NCBI RefSeq assembly: GCF_005886105.2
Contig: NZ_PNCO02000001.1
Span: 2,291,001 to 2,355,000 of the forward strand
DNA: 64,000 nt
Direction: 5' to 3'
Source of the DNA: Pseudoalteromonas galatheae
GTDB taxonomy: Bacteria > Pseudomonadota > Gammaproteobacteria > Enterobacterales > Alteromonadaceae
Shown here one piece after another: positions 1 to 7,344 of the stretch. How positions within the stretch are numbered: position 1 is the first letter of the stretch; each line of letters starts with the position of its first letter. The notes under the pieces were generated by a model. That model was not told the DNA's origin and did not search any database. It saw nothing but the letters and a program-made list of their open reading frames with translations. The position numbers and the translations under genes are program-made.

Positions 1-683
1 AGTCCATCGTCCAATAGAATGAGGTCCAGTGGTGTATGGTCTATTTCAACACGCTCAAGTGCTCTAGTGGGCCTTTTATGGCTCATCACTTTGTTGTATT
101 CAATGTCGGCTAAGCGTTTACCATAACGTGCAAGCATCACCTCATACTGGGGCAAGTTATCAATGCGGTTTTTAAACGCTTTATAGGTAAGTGGTTTTAG
201 TGGCTCACCTAACACTTTTTCATTCTCTAAAACGATTTGGTCGCAATAGTATTGATATGCTGACGCAACGGACGGCATTTCTCTGGTTAAATAACGAGTT
301 AGAGCTAGCTCAAAGAATTTGTCTGTGTCGGTGCGGGCTTGGCGGTTGCCCTTGCGATGATGCTTTGGGATCAAAGCATGAATGTCTTCTTCGGCTTTAA
401 TATAGTCAGCGTGCCACCCAGCAACCGTGCGCCACTTTGGTTTTTCTTGCCCTAGGAATTCAGGCATTTCAGCCAGTAGTGGTGCTAAGTTTTTCTGTGT
501 CCAACCACCTACTAAGCGCTGTTTTAGCCACTTGATGTATTTAAGTCGTGCAAGCGTAGCATCTTGCACTTCCTTGGGCAGTGACTCTAAATCACGAGGT
601 TGAGGGTTAGGCTCTTCCGCTTTAGCGGTTTCAGCTAGCTTTTGCGGTGCTTCCTCAAAGTTAAACTCGTCTTCAAACTCCAT
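1..683 (-). CDS. tnsB: Tn7-like transposase TnsB, N-terminal part (truncated by window edge)
   Basis: An open frame from the ATG at 683 runs leftwards off the window, giving 227 codons. TnsB is the DDE-family transposase that cuts and joins the 3' ends of the element. The visible part has an acidic leader (residues 1-40), a helical DNA-binding region, and near residue 211 the motif RVEIDHTPLD, whose Asp215 matches the first Asp of the DDE triad in the retroviral-integrase-like core. The remaining D and E residues lie outside the window. The start codon overlaps the end of tnsA by 11 bp, the usual tnsA-tnsB coupling. There is no sign of a frameshift in the visible part. Confidence 0.9.
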   Translation of the reverse strand, partial: MEFEDEFNFEEAPQKLAETAKAEEPNPQPRDLESLPKEVQDATLARLKYIKWLKQRLVGGWTQKNLAPLLAEMPEFLGQEKPKWRTVAGWHADYIKAEEDIHALIPKHHRKGNRQARTDTDKFFELALTRYLTREMPSVASAYQYYCDQIVLENEKVLGEPLKPLTYKAFKNRIDNLPQYEVMLARYGKRLADIEYNKVMSHKRPTRALERVEIDHTPLDLILLDDG

Positions 684-1311
684 CAGCCCAAATCACCGAC
701 TCTAAAGTAAGTTCTGTGTTTAAGTCTGAATTAACACTACCTAAAGACAATAAACGATATACCGAGGCAAGCACCTCACCGATAGAGGCTTTTAGGGTCA
801 TTACCAAATCTTGAATGGTTAGTTTTCGCCACTGATTAAGTAACTGAATAATGGAAAGCTGAAGATCGGTTAAAGACTGAAAGCCAGAGTAACGATGAAG
901 CAACTTTAAATTATCTAAGGTTGGGTAAACACGAATTTGTTTATCAGTGACTAATATCAGTTCAATGCCTATTTGTTCTTTGGCAACCAACTGTTTTTGC
1001 ACAAAGCGTGCTCTAAATTCAGGGTTTGCGACTTTACTGTAAGGCTTAATTTCTATATATTTTTGCGGCTTTTTATGGTGCGTTATCAAAAAATCAGGCG
1101 TGTAGCGGCAAGTTCTATCGTCAAACTCATACTCAAACCCTAATGGTTGTGCTTCAAAGGTTTTAATTTCGCGAGAGTATTCAAAGTGAAAGCACGCATC
1201 GAACTCTAAGGATGATTCAACTAAGCAAGTGGCTTTGTTCTTTTGACTTGCAAACTTATATAGATTTTTGACTCTGGAATGTTTGAGTTTACGCCTGATC
1301 ATAACCATCAC
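673..1311 (-). CDS. tnsA: Tn7-like endonuclease TnsA
   Basis: This 212-aa protein belongs to the TnsA family, which cleaves the 5' ends of the transposon and with TnsB makes cut-and-paste transposition possible. The restriction-endonuclease-like core is visible: a Glu in VESSLEFD (residues 31-38), Asp73 in RYTPDFL, and the ExK pair Glu87/Lys89 in YIEIKPYSK. A helical C-terminal region (about 130-212) corresponds to the part that contacts TnsC in Tn7. Length is shorter than Tn7 TnsA (273 aa), as in many CRISPR-associated relatives. It is the first gene inside the element, and its start lies about 100 bp from the terminus. ATG codons at residues 2 and 4 are alternative starts. Confidence 0.92.
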   Translation of the reverse strand: MMVMIRRKLKHSRVKNLYKFASQKNKATCLVESSLEFDACFHFEYSREIKTFEAQPLGFEYEFDDRTCRYTPDFLITHHKKPQKYIEIKPYSKVANPEFRARFVQKQLVAKEQIGIELILVTDKQIRVYPTLDNLKLLHRYSGFQSLTDLQLSIIQLLNQWRKLTIQDLVMTLKASIGEVLASVYRLLSLGSVNSDLNTELTLESVIWADGV

Positions 1312-1339
1312 CGAATATGTGAGACGATTTAAAAGTAGG

Positions 1340-1411
1340 CTATGCAGGATTATATTTCAATTTTTATGCAGGGTTTTACTACAAATTTGCAGACTTATAC
1401 TTCAAACAACA
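1340..1411 (-). repeat. Transposon right terminus with three TnsB-binding-type repeats
   Basis: Three 22-bp imperfect repeats lie at 1385-1406, 1364-1385 and 1340-1361, all in the same orientation. Read on the minus strand they share the pattern TTGAAGTATAA-x-CCTGCATA (for example GAAGTATAAGTCTGCAAA, GTAGTAAAACCCTGCATAA, GAAATATAATCCTGCATAG). They nearly abut, as TnsB sites do in the right ends of Tn7-like elements. The terminal TGT is at 1411-1409. The sites are read directly from the sequence; their function is inferred from position and family knowledge. Confidence 0.8.
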
Positions 1412-1424
1412 AGTATGGAGGTTT

Positions 1425-1538
1425 GGGTGGCAGTCTTACCAGCCACATCCCGGCACACAAGTCATACGCTGTGGCTGCTTCGTTCCCGACCTGACCAGAT
1501 TCACGTACTATTGTTGCGAGAGGACCAATAAGACTACC
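1425..1538 (-). ncRNA. ffs: 4.5S signal recognition particle RNA
   Basis: The minus strand contains the diagnostic 4.5S core: GGTCAGGTCGGGAACGAAGC, then AGCC, then GTGTGCCGGGATGTGGCTGG. The outer stem is formed by GGTAGTCTTATTGG at the 5' end (1538 downwards) and the complementary GCTGGTAAGACTGCC at the 3' end (about 1429). The RNA binds Ffh and targets inner-membrane proteins to FtsY. Ends are approximate (a few nt). No T-tract terminator lies between the RNA 3' end and the transposon, so the mature end presumably forms by processing or within the element. A spurious protein frame across this locus was ignored. Confidence 0.95.
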
Positions 1539-1566
1539 ATTGAGGGCCTTGTTTGGCGCGGGAAGA

Positions 1567-1595
1567 ATTATCTCGAAGATTGCAGGGGGATGCAA
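1567..1595 (-). promoter_or_regulatory. Sigma-70 promoter of ffs
   Basis: On the minus strand TTGCAT (1595-1590) and GATAAT (1572-1567) are separated by exactly 17 bp, about 29 bp upstream of the 4.5S RNA 5' end. A C/G-rich stretch (CCCGCGCC) follows the -10 box, as in stable-RNA promoters subject to growth-rate control. Read from sequence; activity is inferred. Confidence 0.8.
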
Positions 1596-1606
1596 GGGAA
1601 AAGTCA

Positions 1607-1653
1607 AAAAGCTTGGCTAACTGAGTGATGTTTAAACAGTTTGCCAAGCTTTT
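1607..1653 (-). terminator. Intrinsic terminator after the DUF3014 gene
   Basis: Inverted repeat AAAAGCTTGGC (1607-1617) and GCCAAGCTTTT (1643-1653), with a 25-nt loop. On the minus strand the stem is followed by TTTTT. It separates the DUF3014 gene from the ffs promoter. It may work in both directions. Confidence 0.7.
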
Positions 1654-1676
1654 GTAGATTTTATGAGGCTGTGTGC

Positions 1677-2555
1677 TTATTTGTTCAACGCAATTTTAAT
1701 TTCTTCTAGGCGCTTTTTCACTTTTTTCATGTTTTCAGGACCCATTCTTAAAAACTGTTTTTGCGCCGGAGAAAGTTGCTCCCATTCTGCATAAGCATAT
1801 TTATAGGTAACTGAGTCTTTTACCAAAGGCAATGCGGTGTCTGGAATGGGTGTTGCCAACAACTCGTCGATTGCGTCAGTTAACGTGCCGTTGAATGCAT
1901 CTCCTTCGTAGCCTATTTCTTCGTATGCTTCTTCAAATAAAGGTTTGTATTGGGCGTATAATCTAACCACTTGCGCGGTACTCATGGTGTCGAACATAGC
2001 GACATAAGGTGTGTAACGCTCGTAGCTGTTAGGATCGGTAATAATAATGTCGTCATCAATTACGCTAAAGTCATCTTGCGGCTTCACCACTGGTGAGTGG
2101 TTTTCTGCCACTTTACCCTTTGATAGGTTATCTACATAAACTACCGTGCGGCGAATCACGTCATCGTCTGCCAGCAATTTTACCGCTTGATTAGAAAGAT
2201 AATTCGATACCGCTTCTTTAATTTCTGTATCACTTTGTGAAAGCGGCGGTAGTGTTACTTCAGGTTCAACCGGTTCTACTTGCTCTGGCTCGATTTGCTC
2301 TCGTTGCGGTGGCAAGGTTACTTCAGGCTCAACCACTTGCTCAGGTGGTGTTTCTCTTGCGGTATTGACCAGTGGCGTTTCTGATTGTTCAGGCACAACA
2401 ATATCTTGCTTTACCTTTTGGTTTTCCGTCGATGAGGTGTCTTTTTGTGCTAGCACAAATACAGCCACAATAATCAACGCTAGTACAACTACCGCGGCAA
2501 ATAACAACTGGCTGTTAGAAGGTCTTTTATTACCTTCTTGATGATTCTCTGACAT
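1677..2555 (-). CDS. DUF3014 domain membrane-anchored protein
   Basis: A 292-aa protein with a short cytoplasmic N-terminus, one hydrophobic segment (about residues 18-36, LLFAAVVVLALIIVAVFVLA) and a Pro/Glu-rich linker (about 55-110) carrying two copies of PEVTLPP. The globular C-terminal domain (about 115-292) resembles the DUF3014 family, including RYTPYVAMF and the ending QLSPAQKQFLRMGPENMKKVK. The topology suggests a periplasmic domain on a flexible tether. Function of the family is unknown to me. It is transcribed towards ffs and ends in a clear terminator. The family call rests on recognition of the C-terminal block. Confidence 0.75.
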   Translation of the reverse strand: MSENHQEGNKRPSNSQLLFAAVVVLALIIVAVFVLAQKDTSSTENQKVKQDIVVPEQSETPLVNTARETPPEQVVEPEVTLPPQREQIEPEQVEPVEPEVTLPPLSQSDTEIKEAVSNYLSNQAVKLLADDDVIRRTVVYVDNLSKGKVAENHSPVVKPQDDFSVIDDDIIITDPNSYERYTPYVAMFDTMSTAQVVRLYAQYKPLFEEAYEEIGYEGDAFNGTLTDAIDELLATPIPDTALPLVKDSVTYKYAYAEWEQLSPAQKQFLRMGPENMKKVKKRLEEIKIALNK

Positions 2556-3109
2556 GGGGACTCCCTCTTCGTCATTGTTGATACGCGTTATTGTAAAACT
2601 ATCACCAAATACTTGACTAATAACTTAATGCGCGCTGAAACCCTAAAAAAATGCGTTGTGGTGCAGACTCTGGCTACACCTTGTTCAAACATTTGATCTT
2701 AATAAAAATACTTGAGCACCGAACTTAAGTTCAGTACATTGAAGTTAAGCTAAATTGCCACTTTATTAAATACAAAATCGCGCCAATTAGCGACTAAATT
2801 AAATCGCTAGTTTGTTAAAATTTGTTTGTGCCACCATAGCGCTTTAGTGCTTAAATTTCAAAATAATAGCCTAATATATTGCGCGGGTATGTGCACTCAG
2901 GCAACTTGGGTTTTAGCTAGGTTCAACTAGAATAAATAAAACAACCTATAAGCGGCTTAAGGGCAAAGTGGCACTTTACTACTAAAAATAACGCATTTAC
3001 TGGAGTTATCAACTCTTTGCACCTAAAGCATTACAACATCAACAAAGATAAATAACGCATAAAAAGACCAAATTTAAATTAAGCAAATTTAACAGCAGGA
3101 TGGCCTCTT
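2556..3109. other. AT-rich intergenic region, no gene seen
   Basis: About 550 bp between the divergent DUF3014 and patatin genes. It must hold both promoters, but I see no convincing -35/-10 pair, no RNA gene and no notable inverted repeat. A GCAGGA ribosome binding site lies at about 3094-3099, ahead of the TTG start of the patatin gene. Confidence 0.5.
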
Positions 3110-4249
3110 TTGAGAAAGCACAGAACGAGTGATAAAAAAATTGCCTTACTACTGACTGGAGGTGGTGCAAGGGCCGCTTATCAAGTTGGGGTATTAAAGG
3201 CGCTTGCGCAAAGTATGCCTCGTACTTCTCCCCTCCCCTTTGAAATCATTACTGGCACCTCTGCCGGCGCAATTAACTCGGCAGGGATTGCCTGTTACGC
3301 CTCTTGCTTTCACCTTGCGGTGAAAAAAGTGGAATATATTTGGAAGAACTTTAGCACCGATATGGTGTACAAAAGCTCGTTTACCGGTGCATACGGCCAT
3401 TTATTTGCCAATATGATGCGCAGCTTTCAAGCGCAGTATCTTAATCAGCCACCAGCCAGCTTGTTAAATAACTCGCCACTTCGAAAGCTGCTGGCTAATG
3501 TGCTTGATTTAAATCGCATCGATCACAATCTACACCGCCATTATCTTGATGCCATCGCGATTACGGTTTCGAGCTATTCTACTGGTAAGTCTGTGGCGTT
3601 TTATCAGGCGAACAATGCTGAGCCTTGGCAGCGCTCAAAGCGCGAAGGTGTTCCGGGCACGATTTCGCTCGACTTACTCATGGCGAGTTCGGCTATACCA
3701 ATGGTGTTTCCAAGCGTGCGCGTTAAGCATCATTACTATGGTGATGGCTCTATCCACCAGCTCTCCCCGCTAAGCCCTGCCATTCATTTAGGTGCGGATA
3801 AAATCTTTGTGATCGGTGTTGAGCAGCCTAAACTACCACAGCCGCTCGGTTATGAGCCGCATTTTCCGGGAATGTCTGTGGTCGCCGGTCACCTACTAGA
3901 CAGTGTGTTTAGCGATACCTTAAATTCAGACATCGAACGGCTCGATCGCGTCAATCGCACGGTAAGTTTGCTACCGGCCAGAGAAAAGCACAAAGAGCTT
4001 AGGCGAGTAGATCATATGCTCATCAAGCCAACGGTTAATTTTAATGAAGTCGCAGATCATTATTACGAAGATATGCCATTGGCAATCAAGCTGTTGCTCA
4101 GAACCATGGGGGTTAAAAAGCATTCTCCGTCGAGTTTAACGAGTTACTTGCTGTTTGAGCGTACTTATACACAAAAACTCATCGAGCTTGGGTTTGAAGA
4201 CGGCATGAACCGCTTGGACGAAATGAGAGAGTTTTTGGAACTCAAGTAA
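3110..4249 (+). CDS. Patatin-like phospholipase family protein
   Basis: This 379-aa protein has the patatin signature in order: the oxyanion-hole loop LTGGGARAAYQVGVL (residues 15-29), the nucleophile elbow GTSAG (Ser51) and the catalytic-dyad Asp in YGDGS (Asp212). Such enzymes hydrolyse acyl ester bonds in phospholipids or neutral lipids. There is no signal peptide, so it is probably cytoplasmic or inner-membrane associated. The frame opens with TTG at 3110, about 10 nt after GCAGGA; an ATG at 3100 is out of frame. The C-terminal third (from about 230) is helical and of unknown role. The natural substrate cannot be told. Confidence 0.85.
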   Translation: MRKHRTSDKKIALLLTGGGARAAYQVGVLKALAQSMPRTSPLPFEIITGTSAGAINSAGIACYASCFHLAVKKVEYIWKNFSTDMVYKSSFTGAYGHLFANMMRSFQAQYLNQPPASLLNNSPLRKLLANVLDLNRIDHNLHRHYLDAIAITVSSYSTGKSVAFYQANNAEPWQRSKREGVPGTISLDLLMASSAIPMVFPSVRVKHHYYGDGSIHQLSPLSPAIHLGADKIFVIGVEQPKLPQPLGYEPHFPGMSVVAGHLLDSVFSDTLNSDIERLDRVNRTVSLLPAREKHKELRRVDHMLIKPTVNFNEVADHYYEDMPLAIKLLLRTMGVKKHSPSSLTSYLLFERTYTQKLIELGFEDGMNRLDEMREFLELK

Positions 4250-4286
4250 GATTTAAACCATACTCAAAATAAGGAAGTAGTAACGC

Positions 4287-4871
4287 ATGTGGCCAACTGA
4301 TAAACCACTGATAGGACAACATGTCACCCTTGAACCATTATCAACAACACATATTAATGCGCTGCAACAAGCAGTAAAAGATGGTGAAGCTTGGAAGCTT
4401 TGGTATGCCAATGTTCCCAATCCAGACGATATGGAACGCTATGTTAACACTGCGATAAGTCAAGCATCTGAAGGCAACCTTGCCTATGCGGTAAGGCTAA
4501 ATAGCAGCAACGAAATCGTGGGAACCACCCGCTATTACAATGCAGATATAGCCAACCGCCGTGCCATGCTAGGCTATACGTGGTACAGCGATAAAGTGCG
4601 TCGAACAGCGGTTAACACGGAGTGTAAGTTTTTGCTGCTACAGCAACTTTTTGAAGATTTTGACGCCATTGCCGTAGAGTTTAGAACCCATTTTTTTAAT
4701 CATGCTTCTCGAAGTGCCATTGAGCGGCTTGGCGCTAAGCTCGATGGTGTCTTGCGTAACCACCAGATTGGTAAAAACGGCGAGCTAAGAGACACCGTTG
4801 TGTATTCGATTATCGCCTCAGAATGGCCCACCGTTAAGCAGCATTTATTGAGCAAGCTCGACAGGGAGTAA
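4287..4871 (+). CDS. GNAT-family N-acetyltransferase (RimJ/RimL type)
   Basis: A 194-aa protein of the RimJ/RimL-like GNAT group, which transfers acetyl from acetyl-CoA to an amino group. Visible family features are the N-terminal strand LIGQHVTLEPLSTTHINAL (about 8-26), the central strand AYAVRLNSSNEIVGTTRYY (about 65-83), the ML-GYTWYS strand (about 94-101) and the C-terminal NHASRSAIERLGAKLDGVLRN region (about 131-151). It begins 37 bp after the patatin gene with a good ribosome binding site (AAGGAAG), so the two may be co-transcribed. The substrate is unknown. A REPIN-like array follows directly. Confidence 0.85.
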   Translation: MWPTDKPLIGQHVTLEPLSTTHINALQQAVKDGEAWKLWYANVPNPDDMERYVNTAISQASEGNLAYAVRLNSSNEIVGTTRYYNADIANRRAMLGYTWYSDKVRRTAVNTECKFLLLQQLFEDFDAIAVEFRTHFFNHASRSAIERLGAKLDGVLRNHQIGKNGELRDTVVYSIIASEWPTVKQHLLSKLDRE

Positions 4872-4881
4872 AAGCATAAAA

Positions 4882-5192
4882 GATCGCAGGGTGAACCTGC
4901 TCCTACTCTGTGTTGTAGGAGACGCTTTACGCGGCAAGCTGTAGCAACAAAAACAGAACGGAGCACAAGATCGCAGGGTGAACCTGCTCCTACTCTGTGT
5001 TGTAGGAGACGCTTTACGCGGCGAGCTGTAACAACAAAAACAGCGCACAAGATCGCAGGATGAACCTGCTCCTACTTTGTGTTGTAGGTGACGCTTTACG
5101 CGGCGAGCTCTGACAACAAAAACTGTACTCAATATCGCAGGATGAACCTGCTCTTACTTTGTGTTGTAGGAGACGCTTTACGCGGCGATCTG
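4882..5192. repeat. Tandem array of four REPIN-like units
   Basis: Four units start at about 4882, 4969, 5051 and 5133 (spacing 87, 82 and 82 bp). Each holds two REP-like arms in inverted orientation: GTAGGAGCAGGTTCA-CCTGCGA on the minus strand and GTAGGAGACGCTTTACGCGG on the plus strand, joined by a short TCTGTGTT-type spacer so that CTCCTAC...GTAGGAG forms a dyad. Copies differ by a few bases (GGGTGAAC/GGATGAAC; one arm has GTAGGTGACG, another CTCTTAC). Such elements are typical of REP/REPIN families spread by RAYT transposases. No RAYT gene is in the window. The unit does not code for protein. Confidence 0.85.
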
Positions 5193-5221
5193 TTAAAAAG
5201 GCACAGATTAAAGAAACATTA

Positions 5222-7192
5222 TTACGGTAGGCCATCGAGTAAAAACTGCTCCGCACGTTCAACGCGGCGAGGTTTCCCCTTTAAGAGTAAAACATCATTA
5301 ACGCGTAAAACGGTTTGCTCATCTGGCTGAGCAATTTCTTCGCCGTCGCGTCTTAGTGCAGTAATATCAACGCGCTTGACCTTGAGTTCAAGCTCAGCAA
5401 TTGACTTGTTAACAGCAAACGCATTGTCAGGTAAAGCAATGGCATGCAAATACTCTAATCGCTCGCCAGTGACTTCATGCAGATCACTGCTGTCTCCAGC
5501 AAAAAAACCATGTAAATACGGATAACGATTTTCTCGCTCTTTACTGACGCGACGAAAAATCCTGCGCATTGGCACGCCAGACATGTACAGCACATGAGAA
5601 ACTAACATCAAACTTGCCTCTAAAGTTTCTGGCACAACTTCTGCGACCCCCATGGCTTTTAACTGCTCCATATAGCTGTCATCTTTCATTCGTACCAAGA
5701 TCTTCACTTCGTGGGTGCGCCGACGAATGGCATCAACAACTACTTGCGTTTGTTCAAAATCATCAAAAGTAATAATAACCAAGCGCGCTTTATCAATATT
5801 TGCTGATTTTAACAGCGTTTTTTGTGCCGCATGACCAAATAACACAGGCTCACCCGCAATTTGCGCGTCTTGTACAATTTGCGGGTTACGCTCTACCGCA
5901 ATATAAGGAATAGCCTCTGGACGTAAAAATCGTGCAATGGTTTGACCAACACGCGCATAACCGAAAATTACAACATGATTTTTTAAATCAGCTGCGTTAT
6001 AACCACTTGGAGCTTCCGGTTGCCAGTCTTTTTCAATCCCCAAGATATTGAGGAGATAAGCAGTTTTACTAATGAGATAAGGTGTTAGCGCCATAGACAA
6101 CACGCCAAGGGTAATCAAAAACGACACTGCATTTTGATCCAACAACTGATGCTTACTGGCAAGCGCGAGTAATACAAAGCCAAACTCCCCCATTTGCCAG
6201 ATCAAAATACCAGCGCCCCAAGCGTCTTTTTTACGCTCACCCATTAACTGCGCAACGCCAACGATGATCAACACTTTGATCACAAGTACAGCAGCAAGTG
6301 CTGCAACAATATAAACAAACTGGTCAAGCACATAAGGAATATTTAGCTGCATACCCACTGTGACAAAAAAGAGCCCCATTAAAATATCTCTAAATGGTCT
6401 AATTTCTGCCTCAAGCTGATGTCGATATTGGCTTTCTCCTAACATCATGCCCGCTAAAAATGCACCGAGTGCCATTGAGAGTCCAAACGCGTAAGTGAGC
6501 GAGCCCGCGCAAAGAGCAACGACCAAGGTAGACAAAACAAAGAGCTCGTCTGTTCTCACCAATGCGATTTCATTAAATATTCTTGGTAGTAACCACTTAC
6601 CTATTGCCCATAAGACAAGACACACGACCGCACCCTTTGCAAACGCAAAAAACAGCGCCGATGCCAGCTCTGAGTTACTCGCAGAGGAAATAAGCGGAAA
6701 TGCGATAAGCAGCGGCACAACGGCAATATCTTGGAATAACAATATACCGATACCAAGCTGACCATGACGTGTATTGAGCATCCCTAGTTCTTTTAATAGC
6801 TTGACCACCACCGCCGTAGAAGAGAGTGCAATGAGGCTCGCAATCACAAATGCCCCCTCCCACTCATATTGCATAAAACGCAACACTAGCATACCGATAA
6901 TCGTGGTCACAATGACCTGTAAACTCCCCAGCCCGAATACCACGTTTCGCATCGCCATTAATTTTGGCACGGAAAATTCAAGTCCTAAACTGAACAGCAA
7001 GAATACTATCCCAAGCTCGGCCATAAAGTGAATTTCTTGGCTGTCACTCATCCATCCAATGCCGTGGCTGCCCGCAATTACTCCAGTGAGCAAATAAGCC
7101 AAAATAGGCGGTAAGCCAATCCGCTTAAAGGACCAGACTAAAATCACTGCACATAATAGCAAGGCAAAAACCTGCGCGAAGATACTTTGCAA
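5222..7192 (-). CDS. Kef-type (CPA2) monovalent cation:proton antiporter with RCK domain
   Basis: A 656-aa membrane protein. Residues 1-385 form about 12 transmembrane segments of a CPA2 exchanger, including LLFSLGLEFSVPKL and the SLIALSSTAVVVKLL segment. An RCK/TrkA-N Rossmann domain begins near residue 405 (VVIFGYARVGQTIARFL), followed by a TrkA-C domain (about 560-645, ending LRVNDVLLLKGKP). The architecture fits the KefB/KefC/YbaL group of potassium efflux systems gated by ligand or nucleotide binding to the RCK domain. No KefF/KefG-type ancillary gene is adjacent, so YbaL-like is as likely as KefB. Single gene, transcribed towards the REPIN array. Confidence 0.85.
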   Translation of the reverse strand: MQSIFAQVFALLLCAVILVWSFKRIGLPPILAYLLTGVIAGSHGIGWMSDSQEIHFMAELGIVFLLFSLGLEFSVPKLMAMRNVVFGLGSLQVIVTTIIGMLVLRFMQYEWEGAFVIASLIALSSTAVVVKLLKELGMLNTRHGQLGIGILLFQDIAVVPLLIAFPLISSASNSELASALFFAFAKGAVVCLVLWAIGKWLLPRIFNEIALVRTDELFVLSTLVVALCAGSLTYAFGLSMALGAFLAGMMLGESQYRHQLEAEIRPFRDILMGLFFVTVGMQLNIPYVLDQFVYIVAALAAVLVIKVLIIVGVAQLMGERKKDAWGAGILIWQMGEFGFVLLALASKHQLLDQNAVSFLITLGVLSMALTPYLISKTAYLLNILGIEKDWQPEAPSGYNAADLKNHVVIFGYARVGQTIARFLRPEAIPYIAVERNPQIVQDAQIAGEPVLFGHAAQKTLLKSANIDKARLVIITFDDFEQTQVVVDAIRRRTHEVKILVRMKDDSYMEQLKAMGVAEVVPETLEASLMLVSHVLYMSGVPMRRIFRRVSKERENRYPYLHGFFAGDSSDLHEVTGERLEYLHAIALPDNAFAVNKSIAELELKVKRVDITALRRDGEEIAQPDEQTVLRVNDVLLLKGKPRRVERAEQFLLDGLP

Positions 7193-7344
7193 TCTGCCTC
7201 CTGAGCGAAAAATTGACGGGAAATAAAGGTGGATTTCTTTTTCTTTCTTTTAAATATAGCAAGCGTTTGTTTTTAAGCCAGTTTAAATTTTTGGCATAAA
7301 GTTCGCATATTAAACATGTATTGTTGTATTTAAGGGGAAGAAAT

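Larger units (their letters stand above)
1..1411 (-). mobile_element. Tn7-like transposon, right-end portion (continues beyond window)
   Basis: The segment contains the 5' part of tnsB, a complete tnsA and a terminus with three TnsB-type repeats. The outermost bases on the minus strand read TGTTGTTTGAAG, fitting the TGT...ACA ends of Tn7-like elements. I place the boundary at 1411, with bases 1412-1416 as the likely 5-bp target duplication. The tnsA end faces the ffs gene, the usual orientation for this family (right end proximal to the target). The targeting module (TniQ/TnsD, with or without Cascade and a CRISPR array), tnsC and cargo would lie left of the window and cannot be seen. Insertion next to ffs makes a type I-F3 CRISPR-associated transposon the leading hypothesis. 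Confidence 0.85.

Noticed and set aside
1268-1607. Two overlapping protein frames across the ffs locus (87 and 70 codons)
   Set aside because: They lie over the 4.5S RNA gene, its promoter and the transposon end, and their translations have no protein character.
4882-5192. CRISPR array
   Set aside because: The repeats are about 55 bp, made of two inverted arms, with short similar separators rather than unique spacers of constant length.
4700-5330. Several overlapping minus- and plus-strand frames with internally repeated peptides
   Set aside because: The repetition comes from the REPIN-like units; the frames have no ribosome binding sites and overlap the GNAT and Kef genes.
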